A DNA stretch of 64,000 nt, from contig NZ_MBQE01000001.1 in NCBI RefSeq assembly GCF_001696535.1, positions 1,054,001-1,118,000 on the forward strand. The letters run 5' to 3'. Position 1 is the first letter of the stretch, and each line of letters opens with the position of its first letter. Below, piece after piece: positions 17,335 through 25,550 of this stretch. The DNA comes from Stappia indica (GTDB lineage: Bacteria > Pseudomonadota > Alphaproteobacteria > Rhizobiales > Stappiaceae). The position numbers and the translations under genes are program-made. A model generated the notes under the pieces. The model was given only the letters and a program-made list of their open reading frames with translations, ran no database searches and had not been told where the DNA came from.

Positions 17335-18879
17335 CTACTGGCTGCTGCCCGTTTCCGCAGCAGCCCCGTCTTCCGGACCGACTGCCGGGGCGATATCGGT
17401 CTGCGACGGTTCCGTGGCTGGCGCGTCGGAGGCCGGCTCGGCCGGAGCCTGTCCGCTCGCGGTCCCGGCGGGTGCCGCCGTCCCGGGTTGCGCCGGGAGG
17501 GTTTCCGGCTGTGTCTCGGCGATCCTGTCCGTCGGGATCGGCTCTGGCGTCACGGACCCGTCGGCAGCGGCCACCCGCCAGACGGTGTTGCCGGTGTCAT
17601 CCGCGATCAGCAGCGCACCCGTGCCGTCGATGGCGAGGCCGACCGGGCGGCCGTGAACCTTCTCGTTCTCCAGGAAGCCGGTGACGACGTCCTGCGGCAT
17701 GCCGGCGGGTCGGCCGTTCTCGAACGGGATGTAGATCACCTTGTAGCCGTTGAAGACGCTGCGGTTCCAGCTGCCGCGATTGCCGACGAAGGCGCCGTTG
17801 GCGAAAGGCTCGGGCATCGCCGATCCGTTGGTGAAGGCGAGGCCCAGCGCCGCCACGTGGCTGGTCAGCGCGTAGTCCGGGGCTATCGCAGTCTCGACGA
17901 GATCGGGCCGCCGCGGCATCACGCGCTCGTCGACGTGCTGGCCGTAATAGCTCCAGGGCCAGCCGTAGAAACCATTCTCCTGAACCGAGGTGAGGTAGTC
18001 CGGCACGAGATTGGGGCCCAGCTCGTCGCGCTCGTTGACGACGGTCCACAGCTCTCCCGTTTCGGGATGAAGGTTGAGGCCGTTGGGATTGCGCAGGCCC
18101 GATGCGAACACGCGGGACGCACCGGTCATCCGGTCCACCTGCCAGATCGCCGCCCGTCCCTTCTCCGCCTCGATGCCGCGTTCGCCGGCATTGGAGTTGG
18201 ACCCGACGGACGCGTAGAGGAAGCGGCCGTCGGGCGAGGCGGCCAGATCCTTCGTCCAGTGGTGGTTGATCGGCCCACCGGGCAACGGCGTCAGGACCGT
18301 GGGCTCGGCATCGATGGCCGTCTGGCCCAGTTCGTAGGGATAGCTGAGAATCGCGTCGGCGGCGGCGACATAGAGCGTCCCGTCGTACCAGGCGACGCCG
18401 AACGGCGAGGTCAGGTCCGTCAACAGGTCGCTGCGTTCGTCCACCGTTCCGTCGCGGTCGGTGTCGCGCAGCAGGGTGATGAGATTGGTGTCCTTGCCCC
18501 CACCACCGCCGCCACCTGCAGCCATCGACATGATCCAGCCGCGGATGAAGTCCTTCGGGCGGTTGAGCGGCTTGCCCGGCGGCGCCTTCGACTGCACCAC
18601 CAGCACATCGCCATTGGGCAGCGTGTGGACGGTGCGCGGGTTGGCAAGATCCTTCGCATAAGCGGTGACGACGAGCCCGTCCGGGACGGTCGGCGTCTCT
18701 CCGTCCGACCATCCGATCACCTCGGCGACCTTGAGGTCAGGAAGCAGACCTGTCGAGGCCTCCGGCAGAACCGGGTCGGGGCCGTACTGCTCGGAAAGGT
18801 CGAACTCCTCGTTGCCGCAGGCCGACAGGACGATCGCGCTGCCTGCCAGAACGATCAGCGGAAACGCGACTTTAGACAT
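17335..18879 (-). CDS. PQQ-dependent sugar dehydrogenase family lipoprotein (sorbosone dehydrogenase-like)
   Basis: The 514-residue protein starts with a lipoprotein leader (lipobox LSAC, then GNEEF). A six-bladed beta-propeller of the soluble glucose/sorbosone dehydrogenase type follows, with GLVVTAYAKDLANPRTVHTLPNG, SPFGVAWYDGTLYVA, FASGLRNPNGLNLHPETGELW and HGRPVGLAIDGTGALLIADD. A run of seven glycines lies near residue 120. The last ~75 residues are a low-complexity Ala/Pro/Glu/Thr tail, unusual for the family. Its start overlaps the end of the DUF2231 gene by eight bases, so the two are coupled. Many relatives have no proven sugar substrate. Confidence 0.87.
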   Translation of the reverse strand: MSKVAFPLIVLAGSAIVLSACGNEEFDLSEQYGPDPVLPEASTGLLPDLKVAEVIGWSDGETPTVPDGLVVTAYAKDLANPRTVHTLPNGDVLVVQSKAPPGKPLNRPKDFIRGWIMSMAAGGGGGGGKDTNLITLLRDTDRDGTVDERSDLLTDLTSPFGVAWYDGTLYVAAADAILSYPYELGQTAIDAEPTVLTPLPGGPINHHWTKDLAASPDGRFLYASVGSNSNAGERGIEAEKGRAAIWQVDRMTGASRVFASGLRNPNGLNLHPETGELWTVVNERDELGPNLVPDYLTSVQENGFYGWPWSYYGQHVDERVMPRRPDLVETAIAPDYALTSHVAALGLAFTNGSAMPEPFANGAFVGNRGSWNRSVFNGYKVIYIPFENGRPAGMPQDVVTGFLENEKVHGRPVGLAIDGTGALLIADDTGNTVWRVAAADGSVTPEPIPTDRIAETQPETLPAQPGTAAPAGTASGQAPAEPASDAPATEPSQTDIAPAVGPEDGAAAETGSSQ

Positions 18880-19291
18880 GGCGAACCTCCGTGCTGGCGA
18901 ACCAACCGGTTGCGATCATCGCAAGGACAGTGATCACGGAGACCGTCAGGCCGTACGGCATCACCGCCGTCCAGCCGTCGGCTGTATGGATGAAGCTGTT
19001 GAGGGTTGCGAGCAGCATGACGATCACCCCGCCGACCACGGCAAGCCAGGGCGGCCTGCGTTGCCAGAAGATCAGGTCGACGAGCCGGACAATGGCCGCG
19101 AGCACGCCGAAGACCAGGCCTGCCAGCAGCAGCCATTCCGAAAAATGCAGCCAGAGAAGGTTGAGCGAACCGACATAGGCAAGATCGGTCAGAAGCGTGA
19201 GGCTGAAACAGGCGATGGGAAACGCGCCGAGCGCCGTGTGAAAGGGCTGCACCCTGTCGGCTCTGGCTGGCAATATGTAGTCGTAGTTCAT
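18872..19291 (-). CDS. DUF2231 membrane protein
   Basis: The 139-residue protein with four membrane helices fits the DUF2231 pattern: an N-terminal VQPFHTALGAFPIACFSLTLLTDLAY, later WLAVVGGVIVMLLATLNSFIHTADGWTAVMPYGLTVS. In many bacteria DUF2231 proteins sit beside sorbosone-type dehydrogenases or cytochromes, as here, which suggests a membrane electron-transfer or anchoring partner; this is inference. The start at 19291 gives MNYDYILPARADRVQPFH; the longer reading runs into the tRNA gene region and is not protein-like. Confidence 0.82.
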   Translation of the reverse strand: MNYDYILPARADRVQPFHTALGAFPIACFSLTLLTDLAYVGSLNLLWLHFSEWLLLAGLVFGVLAAIVRLVDLIFWQRRPPWLAVVGGVIVMLLATLNSFIHTADGWTAVMPYGLTVSVITVLAMIATGWFASTEVRHV

Positions 19292-19418
19292 CCGAAGGCC
19301 CCCGGGTGTTGGTCGTTGCCGTCGAAGCAATACGAATGCAGCCTCGAAATGTTCCGTCCGGGGCAAAAAAAGTCGAAACCCTTTAGCGCGCGGACGCTGC
19401 CTGCCGTGCAGTTCCAGG

Positions 19419-19447
19419 TTGAGGATTTGCAGCCGCTTTGCTAGCAG
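19419..19447 (+). promoter_or_regulatory. Candidate sigma-70 promoter of the tRNA-Leu gene
   Basis: TTGAGG (19419-19424) and TAGCAG (19442-19447) are 17 bases apart, placing a start of transcription just ahead of the tRNA at 19458. The -10 box is a weak match, so this is only the best candidate in the 166-base gap. Confidence 0.35.
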
Positions 19448-19457
19448 AGAGACCTGT

Positions 19458-19749
19458 GCGGACGTGGTGGAATTGGTAGACACAAGGGACTTGGGGCAAA
19501 CTTGAGTGCGCCGGCGGAAACGCGGGACGTAGAACTGCTCAAATTCGGGGAACCCTGTCGCATGGCGATCCCGAGCCAAGCCCGAGAGATCGGGAAGGTG
19601 TAGAGACTAGACGGGCAGCACCTAAGGCGATTGCTAGGGTGAAGGTATAGTCCAGACCACAAACGCCGGAAGGCGGCGGCGAAAGCCGTAGCTGGTAAGA
19701 AAATCCCTCAGCCTCGGCTATGCGGGTTCGAGTCCCGCCGTCCGTACCA
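19458..19749 (+). tRNA. tRNA-Leu(UAA), split by a group I intron
   Basis: Removing 19493-19699 gives an 85-base tRNA with every arm. The acceptor stem is GCGGACG with CGTCCGT (one G-U pair). The D stem is GTG/CAC around GAATTGGTAGA. The anticodon stem is AGGGA/TCCCT with loop CTTAAAA, giving anticodon UAA. A long variable arm is typical of class II tRNA-Leu. The T arm is GCGGG-TTCGAGT-CCCGC, the discriminator is A, and CCA is encoded. The intron falls between the first and second anticodon bases, the same place as the well-known tRNA-Leu(UAA) intron of cyanobacteria and plastids. The neighbours are unrelated genes. Confidence 0.95.
19493..19699 (+). ncRNA. Group I self-splicing intron in tRNA-Leu(UAA), 207 nt, no ORF
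   Basis: The intron has the conserved group I core. The R element GTGTAGAGACTAGACGG is at 19598-19614 and the S element AAGGTATAGTCC is at 19642-19653. P7 pairs GACTA (19605-19609) with TAGTC (19648-19652), and the Q-like segment CCCGAGCCAAG lies near 19571. GAGT (19504-19507) can act as internal guide, pairing with the exon end ACTT to give the required U-G at the 5' splice site. The last base is G (19699), as expected. It is too short to carry a homing endonuclease. This layout is that of the small IC3-type tRNA introns; the subgroup is inferred. Confidence 0.95.
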
Positions 19750-19998
19750 GACAGACCGGCGCCCCTGGCTGCCGGTCGGGCCTTGCCGTGGCGGCCCTGC
19801 GTCCGGCGCCGCTCAACCTTGCGGCGAAAGCGGATTGCGCCCCGCGCCCGCGCGTTTTAAGGCTATTGGAAATCCCGGCGGAGCCAGTCCCGCCCGACCC
19901 TTGCGCCCCGCATGCCTCCCGCATTGCGCGGCAACCGCAGGCACTGCGGCCGGGGGGCGGCAGTCCCGCGACACGAACAGCCCGGACGAGCACCTCGC

Positions 19999-20832
19999 AT
20001 GGTCACCTATATCGACGCCGCAACGGCTCCCCTGAAGAACACCGGCCAGATCCGCCTCTACGGCCCGGAGGACTTCGCCGGCATGCACAAGGCCGGACAG
20101 CTGACGGCGCGCTGCCTCGACGCGCTGGTCGAGAAGATCGTGCCCGGCGTCACCACCCAGGAAATCGACGATTTCGTCTACCGCTTCGGCGTGGAGAACG
20201 GCGCCCTGCCGGCGACGCTGAACTATCGCGGCTACACCAAGTCGACCTGCACCTCGATCAACCACGTCGTCTGCCACGGCATCCCGAACGACAAGCCGCT
20301 CAAGGAAGGCGACATCGTCAACATCGACGTCACCTACATTCTCGACGGCTGGCACGGCGATTCCAGCCGCATGTACGCGGTCGGCAAGCTGAAGCGCGCA
20401 GCCGAGCGTTTGGTGGAAGTCACCTACGAATCGCTGCTCCGCGGCATCGAGATGGCCCGCCCCGGCAAGACCACCGGCGACATCGGCCACGCGATCCAGA
20501 GTTTCGTCGAGGCCGAGCGTTGCTCGGTGGTGCGCGACTTCTGCGGCCACGGCGTCGGTCGGCTGTTCCACGACATGCCGAACATCCTGCATTACGGCCG
20601 CCCGGGCGAAGGCATCGAGCTGAAGCCGGGAATGATCTTCACCATCGAGCCGATGGTCAATCTCGGCCGGCCTCACGTGAAGGTGCTCGGCGACGGCTGG
20701 ACCGCCGTCACCCGCGATCGCTCGCTGTCGGCCCAGTTCGAACACTCGGTCGGCATCACCGCAACGGGTTGCGAGATCTTCACCCTGTCGCCCGCCGGCC
20801 TCGACAATCCGCTGACCTTCGGTCGCGCCTGA
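19999..20832 (+). CDS. map: Methionine aminopeptidase type I
   Basis: Map removes the initiator methionine from new proteins. The 277-residue protein has the full set of metal ligands: Asp in IVNIDVTY and in [10 protein letters not shown], His in [12 protein letters not shown], Glu in IFTIEPM and Glu in FEHSVGIT. The substrate histidine is in NHVVCHGIP. The N-terminal ~35 residues before [11 protein letters not shown] are an extension seen in alphaproteobacterial forms. The ATG at 19999 was chosen because the upstream reading is arginine-rich and not conserved-looking. radC follows 25 bases later on the same strand. Confidence 0.95.
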   Translation: MVTYIDAATAPLKNTGQIRLYGPEDFAGMHKAGQLTARCLDALVEKIVPGVTTQEIDDFVYRFGVENGALPATLNYRGYTKSTCTSINHVVCHGIPNDKPLKEGDIVNIDVTYILDGWHGDSSRMYAVGKLKRAAERLVEVTYESLLRGIEMARPGKTTGDIGHAIQSFVEAERCSVVRDFCGHGVGRLFHDMPNILHYGRPGEGIELKPGMIFTIEPMVNLGRPHVKVLGDGWTAVTRDRSLSAQFEHSVGITATGCEIFTLSPAGLDNPLTFGRA

Positions 20833-20857
20833 CGACGGCACCACGGGAGGGGGCGGC

Positions 20858-21568
20858 ATGAGCGGCACCGACGACGGTTTCTCCGACGCTGGCGTCTCTC
20901 CGCATTTCCATGGGCACCGCGACCGGCTGCGCCAGCGTTTCCGCGAAGGCGGCCACGCGGCGTTGCAGGACTACGAGCTTCTGGAATTGCTCCTGTTCTC
21001 GCCGATCCGCCGCGCCGATACAAAGCCCGTCGCCAAGGCGCTGATCGACCGCTTCGGTTCCTTCGCCGAGGTACTGGCCGCCCCGCCGGCCCGCCTCAAG
21101 GAAGTGCGCGGCGTCGGCGACCGGGTGGTCGACGAGCTCAAGCTCGCCCATGCGGTGGCCGAGCGGTTCCTGCGCGGCCAGGTTCGCGAGCGCACCGTGC
21201 TGTCGTCCTGGTCGCAGGTGATCGACTATGTGCGCACCGCCATGGCCTTTTCCGACCGCGAGGAGTTCCGCATCCTCTTCCTCGACAAGAAGAACGCGCT
21301 GATCGCCGACGAGGTGCAGCAGCGCGGCACGGTCGACCACACGCCGGTCTATCCGCGCGAGGTGATGAAGCGGGCGCTCGAGCTCTCCGCCAGCGCCCTG
21401 ATCCTGGTCCACAACCACCCGTCCGGCGACCCGACGCCCTCGCGCGCCGACATCCAGATGACCAAGCAGATCGCCGACATTGCCGGCACGCTCGGCATCG
21501 TCCTGCACGACCACATCATCGTCGGGCGCGACGGTCATGCGAGCTTCCGCGGCCTGCAGCTGCTCTGA
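20858..21568 (+). CDS. radC: RadC family JAMM-domain protein
   Basis: The 236-residue protein has an N-terminal helix-hairpin-helix region ([44 protein letters not shown]). A C-terminal MPN/JAB domain carries an intact metalloprotease-type site, [14 protein letters not shown]. RadC was once tied to DNA repair, but its real role is unresolved. GGGAGGGGGC precedes the ATG at 20858. The map-radC order is common in Rhizobiales and points to co-transcription. Confidence 0.93.
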   Translation: MSGTDDGFSDAGVSPHFHGHRDRLRQRFREGGHAALQDYELLELLLFSPIRRADTKPVAKALIDRFGSFAEVLAAPPARLKEVRGVGDRVVDELKLAHAVAERFLRGQVRERTVLSSWSQVIDYVRTAMAFSDREEFRILFLDKKNALIADEVQQRGTVDHTPVYPREVMKRALELSASALILVHNHPSGDPTPSRADIQMTKQIADIAGTLGIVLHDHIIVGRDGHASFRGLQLL

Positions 21569-21727
21569 AGCACAGCCCGACGAGCGACCCGGACAGCGAC
21601 ACCCCGCCGCAGCCCTGATTGACGTTTATCAACGTTCTGCCACACGCCGGCGCTAGGATGCTTCTCGCGGTCGTGGACGGCCGCAATGCACCCAGCCCCC
21701 AAGGGGGCTCGCAGGGAGGACCGTACC

Positions 21728-22126
21728 ATGGCAGATACCCGCAAGACCGTTTCCGGGGACGGCGTCAACGCCTCCCTCACCCCGTTCGAGATGGCCTATT
21801 GCAATCCGATGGTCCTGATCGGCCGCATGCAGTCCGAAGCGCTGCGCGCGACGCTCGACCGTCAGGTCGAGATGGTCGACTTCCTGCGCCTGCGGGTGGA
21901 GAAGGACGTGCGTCTCGCCGAACGGCTGATGCAGGCGCGCCAGCCGGCGGAGGTCGTTGCGGCCTGCAGCGACTTCTGCAGCGATGCGCTGGAGGATTAC
22001 GCCCGCGAGAGCTTCCGGGCCGTCAATCTGGTTCCCGAAGTCGCAGCCGAGACGGCAGAGCAGGTCGCGCGCGAGGCGGAAGAGGTCTCCGACGACCTCA
22101 AGGTCGCCTCTCTCGCCGTCGTCTGA
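21728..22126 (+). CDS. Phasin-like protein
   Basis: The 132-residue protein is largely helical and amphipathic, with a heptad-rich middle (DRQVEMVDFLRLRVEKDVRLAERLM) and a C-terminal acidic helix, as in phasin-family proteins that coat polyhydroxyalkanoate granules. There are no PHA synthesis genes in the window, so the granule role is only suggested. AGGGAGGA immediately precedes the ATG at 21728. It converges on ackA with a 21-base gap. Confidence 0.6.
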   Translation: MADTRKTVSGDGVNASLTPFEMAYCNPMVLIGRMQSEALRATLDRQVEMVDFLRLRVEKDVRLAERLMQARQPAEVVAACSDFCSDALEDYARESFRAVNLVPEVAAETAEQVAREAEEVSDDLKVASLAVV

Positions 22127-22147
22127 CCGGACACGCTTCGCTTTTCC

Positions 22148-23338
22148 TCAAGCGATCGGAAGATCGCGGACATGCTCCGCGATCATCGCCTCCTCGTCGG
22201 TGGCGATCACCCGCACCTCGACGCCGCTGTCCGGCGTCGAGATGACCGGCGCGCCGTCCGCATTCGCGGCCCTGTCGAGCCGCACGCCCAGCCATCCCAG
22301 CCGTTCGCACACCCGCTCGCGGATCTCCGGCGCGTTCTCGCCGATGCCTGCGGTGAAGACGAAACCGTCGAGCCCGCCGAGCACGCTGGCCAGCGCCCCC
22401 GCTTCGCGCACGATCCGATGCACGAAGACGTCGATCGCCTCCGCCGCCGCCGGCTCGGTACTTTCCAGCAGCACCCGCATGTCGTTGGAAATGCCGGACA
22501 GGCCCAGCAAACCGGCGCGGGTGTAGAGCAGCCGCTCCGTATCGTCGATGGAGAGCCCTTCCCAGCGCATCAGGTGCAGCAGCGCGCCCGGATCGAGCGC
22601 GCCGCAGCGCGTTCCCATCACCAGACCGTCCAGCGCCGTGAAGCCCATGGTCGTGTCGAGGCTTTCGCCGCCTTTGAGCGCGCACATGCTGGCTCCATTG
22701 CCCAGATGCGCCGCGATCACCCGCCCGCCATGGACACGCGGCGACAGCATGGCCAACCGCCGCGAGACGTATTCGTAGGACAGGCCGTGGAAGCCATAGC
22801 GGCGGATGCCGCGCCGCTCGAATTCGCGCGGCAGCGCAAAGCGCGTTGCAACCGCCGGCATGGTGCGGTGAAAGGCCGTGTCGAAACACACGACCTGCCG
22901 GATGCCGGGCCGCGTGCGGGCGATCTCCCGGATCGGCGCCAGATTATGCGGCACATGCAGCGGCGCCAGCTCCGCCAGATCGCCGAGCAGTTCCAGCAGC
23001 TCCGACGTCACCTCCTCCGGCATCCGGTGGCCCGCCCCGCCGTGCACCACCCGGTGGCCGATACCCGCAAGGTGCCGCCCGGCCAGTTCTGCGTCGATCC
23101 GCGCCAGCAGATGATCCAGCGAAGCCTCGAACCGCGTTTCCGCCCAGGCCTCGTCGGCGAGGAGCCCGCCTCGCGCATCCTTCAGCCGGAAGCGCCGCCC
23201 GGCCCCGTCCTCGCGCAGCTCGCCCCGACGCCAGGACTTCAGGGCTCCATCCGCCGCAACGTCGAAGATCGCCAGCTTGATGCTGGACGAGCCGGCATTG
23301 AGCGTCAGGATCGCGCCGCTGTCGCCCTGCCCGCTCAT
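22148..23338 (-). CDS. ackA: Acetate kinase
   Basis: AckA interconverts acetyl phosphate plus ADP with acetate plus ATP. The 396-residue protein has the acetokinase signatures: LTLNAGSSSIKLAIFD at the start, HRVVHGG, CFDTAFHRTMP, RYGFHGLSYEYVS, AHLGNGASMCA, and the C-terminal VFTAGIGENAPEIRE. Its start overlaps the stop of the MaoC-phosphate acyltransferase gene as ATGA, so the two enzymes are coupled in translation and form an acyl-CoA to carboxylate/ATP pathway. Confidence 0.95.
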   Translation of the reverse strand: MSGQGDSGAILTLNAGSSSIKLAIFDVAADGALKSWRRGELREDGAGRRFRLKDARGGLLADEAWAETRFEASLDHLLARIDAELAGRHLAGIGHRVVHGGAGHRMPEEVTSELLELLGDLAELAPLHVPHNLAPIREIARTRPGIRQVVCFDTAFHRTMPAVATRFALPREFERRGIRRYGFHGLSYEYVSRRLAMLSPRVHGGRVIAAHLGNGASMCALKGGESLDTTMGFTALDGLVMGTRCGALDPGALLHLMRWEGLSIDDTERLLYTRAGLLGLSGISNDMRVLLESTEPAAAEAIDVFVHRIVREAGALASVLGGLDGFVFTAGIGENAPEIRERVCERLGWLGVRLDRAANADGAPVISTPDSGVEVRVIATDEEAMIAEHVRDLPIA

Positions 23339-24729
23339 GCTCCGGTCTCCCCGCCGGCTGCAGCAAGACGGACGCGCGCGAGCTTCGCGGCGACAGCGCA
23401 GGAGGCAAGGCGCGTGCGTTCGGCGTCCGCCCGACTGGTCAGGATGATCGGCACCCGAGCGCCCAAGACCACGCCTGCGGCATCTGCCCCGGCCAGGAAT
23501 GTCAGCTGCTTGGCGAGGATGTTGCCGGCCTCCAGATCCGGCACCACCAGGATGTCGGCCTCGCCCGCGACCGGCGAGACGATCCCCTTCTCGCGCGCGG
23601 CCTCCACGCTCACCGCATTGTCGAAGGCGAGCGGTCCGTCGACGAGCCCGCCGGTGATCTGACCGCGATCCGCCATCTTGCAGAGCGCCGCCGCGTCCAG
23701 CGTCGAGGCGAGCTTCGGGTTGATCGTCTCCACCGCCGACAGGATCGCCACCTTCGGCAGTGCGATCCCCATCGCATGGGCGAGATCGATGGCGTTCTGG
23801 ATGATGTCCCGCTTGATCGCAAGATCCGGCGCGATGTTGACCGCAGCATCCGTCACCAGCAGCGGCCGGGGATGGCCGGGCACATCCATCAGATAGACAT
23901 GCGAGAGGCGGCGTTCGGTTCGCAGCCCTTTGGATCGGTCGAGAACCGCGTGCAGCAGTTCGTCCGTATGCAAAGACCCCTTCATCAGCATAGAGGCTTC
24001 GCCGCGCCGCACCAGCGCCACCGCCTCCTCGGCGGCCGCATGGCTGTGCGGTGCATCAATGAGCCGGAACCGGTCGAGGGCAACGCCCGCTTCCCGCGCC
24101 GCCTGCTCGATCTTTCGCTGCGGGCCGATCAGGATCGGCACGACGATGCCGGCATCCGCCGCTTCCACCGCGGCAGCAATGGCCGGCGCGCTGCAGGGAT
24201 GGGCGACGGCGGCGACCGGCGGTGCGCTGGACGCAGCTTCCGCCATCAGCGCGCGGAACCGCTCATGCCGGCTCATGCGGATGTCGGGCAGCTCGACCCT
24301 GGGCCGGCGGATCTTCTCATCGGGCGCACGTACGCGCAGAGTGCCGGACGCCACTGCCCGGCCCGCTTCCGTGCGGCAGTCGCAGGACAGGACCAGTTCC
24401 CGCGTCTCGGCTACCCGCCCGGTGACGGCAAGCGTCAGGACCAGAGCATCGCCAGCCGCGACCGGCCCCTGAAAGGCAAGCTCCTGCGCTAGCGTCACGC
24501 CGCCCGGCCCCGGCAGGTCCGTCGCCACCAACAGCGACACCAGTCCCGCGACGATCGGGCCGGCGCTCGCCCCCTCGCCGCCGCTGCTCCCGCCGGAGAT
24601 AACCGCCAGCAGATCGATATCCTGCTGCACGAGCGTACGGCGCAACACCGCGCTGTCGCCGGCCGCGATCTCGTCGAAGGTCCGGTTCTCCACCATGTCC
24701 TGGCTGGTGGCGCCCGCTCGAATGTCCAT
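23335..24729 (-). CDS. MaoC-like hydratase/phosphate acyltransferase fusion
   Basis: The 464-residue protein has two domains. Residues about 10-150 form a MaoC-type hot-dog domain (VENRTFDEIAAGDSAVLRRTL, GPIVAGLVSLLV). Residues about 160-464 form a phosphate acetyl/butyryltransferase domain (PHSHAAAEEAVALVRRGEA, DVPGHPRPLLVTDAAVNIAPDL, IAILSAVETINP-like block, GPLAFDNAVS). This arrangement is annotated as bifunctional enoyl-CoA hydratase/phosphate acetyltransferase. The substrate could be acetyl-, propionyl- or butyryl-CoA; ackA directly follows. Starts at 24729 (used) and 24696 are both possible, each with a weak ribosome-binding site. Confidence 0.88.
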   Translation of the reverse strand: MDIRAGATSQDMVENRTFDEIAAGDSAVLRRTLVQQDIDLLAVISGGSSGGEGASAGPIVAGLVSLLVATDLPGPGGVTLAQELAFQGPVAAGDALVLTLAVTGRVAETRELVLSCDCRTEAGRAVASGTLRVRAPDEKIRRPRVELPDIRMSRHERFRALMAEAASSAPPVAAVAHPCSAPAIAAAVEAADAGIVVPILIGPQRKIEQAAREAGVALDRFRLIDAPHSHAAAEEAVALVRRGEASMLMKGSLHTDELLHAVLDRSKGLRTERRLSHVYLMDVPGHPRPLLVTDAAVNIAPDLAIKRDIIQNAIDLAHAMGIALPKVAILSAVETINPKLASTLDAAALCKMADRGQITGGLVDGPLAFDNAVSVEAAREKGIVSPVAGEADILVVPDLEAGNILAKQLTFLAGADAAGVVLGARVPIILTSRADAERTRLASCAVAAKLARVRLAAAGGETGA

Positions 24730-24917
24730 GAAAGCTTGGTCCCGGCTCGTCTCTGGGTGGCAGTCGGTCGCGCGGGAGCATGTATGGCCCCGGCCCTCGC
24801 ATGCAATCCGTCGTTCTCCGGACCATGCCTCGCCACTTGCCAGCAGCCGCAAGAACCGCAACGGCAATCCGCCGGCCTTTTTTCAGCGTAACACGGGACG
24901 AACGGGAGGATCCGGCC

Positions 24918-25502
24918 ATGAACCGTCTGCTTGCCAGCCTTACTTGCGCATTCTTCGCCTTGAGCTCGTCCGTCGCCCTGCCCGCCATGGCGGGAGAGGG
25001 CAGTGCCCACGACTTCGCGCTGACGGCAATCGACGGATCGGCAATGCCGCTCTCCGCCTATCGCGGCAAGACCGTCCTCGTCGTCAACACCGCCTCGCGC
25101 TGCAGCTTCACCCAGCAATATGCGCCGCTGCAGGCGCTGTACGAGACCTATCGCGACCGCGGCCTGGTGGTGATCGGCGTTCCCTCCAACGATTTCGGCG
25201 GACAGGAGCCGGGCACGGAAGGCGACATCGAAGACTTCACGCGCTCGGCCTACCGCGTCGACTTTCCGCTGACCAACAAGACCTCGGTGCGCGGCGAGGC
25301 GGCAACGCCGTTCTACAAGTGGGTGACGCGCGAGGCCGGACCGCTCGGCGCGCCGCGCTGGAACTTCCAGAAGTACCTGATCGGTCCCGACGGCCGGCTG
25401 GTGGAATGGTACACGCCGATGACGGAGCCGGACTCCCCGCGCCTGCGCGCAGCCATCGAGCGCAGCCTTGCGACCCACGCATCGCCCGCCGGCGGCTCCT
25501 GA
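24918..25502 (+). CDS. Exported glutathione peroxidase family protein
   Basis: The 194-residue protein has a signal peptide (residues 1-25, ending AMAGE), so it acts outside the cytoplasm, unlike most bacterial members. The peroxidatic cysteine is Cys62 in TASRCSFTQQY, and WNFQKYLI supplies the tryptophan-asparagine pair. The canonical NQFG glutamine is replaced, giving PSNDFGGQEPG, so reductant preference may differ; a thioredoxin-type donor is plausible. GGGAGGA precedes the start. It is divergent from the MaoC-acyltransferase gene. Confidence 0.9.
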   Translation: MNRLLASLTCAFFALSSSVALPAMAGEGSAHDFALTAIDGSAMPLSAYRGKTVLVVNTASRCSFTQQYAPLQALYETYRDRGLVVIGVPSNDFGGQEPGTEGDIEDFTRSAYRVDFPLTNKTSVRGEAATPFYKWVTREAGPLGAPRWNFQKYLIGPDGRLVEWYTPMTEPDSPRLRAAIERSLATHASPAGGS

Positions 25503-25550
25503 TCACCCGCTGACAAGAACCTCGCCGACGCCCTCTCCGAAGACGCCGCC

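Noticed and set aside
19458-19749. tRNA fragments explained as a broken tRNA pseudogene with an unrelated insertion
   Set aside because: The insertion has the R/S core motifs, guide pairing, terminal G and exact anticodon position of a group I intron, and the joined exons fold perfectly.
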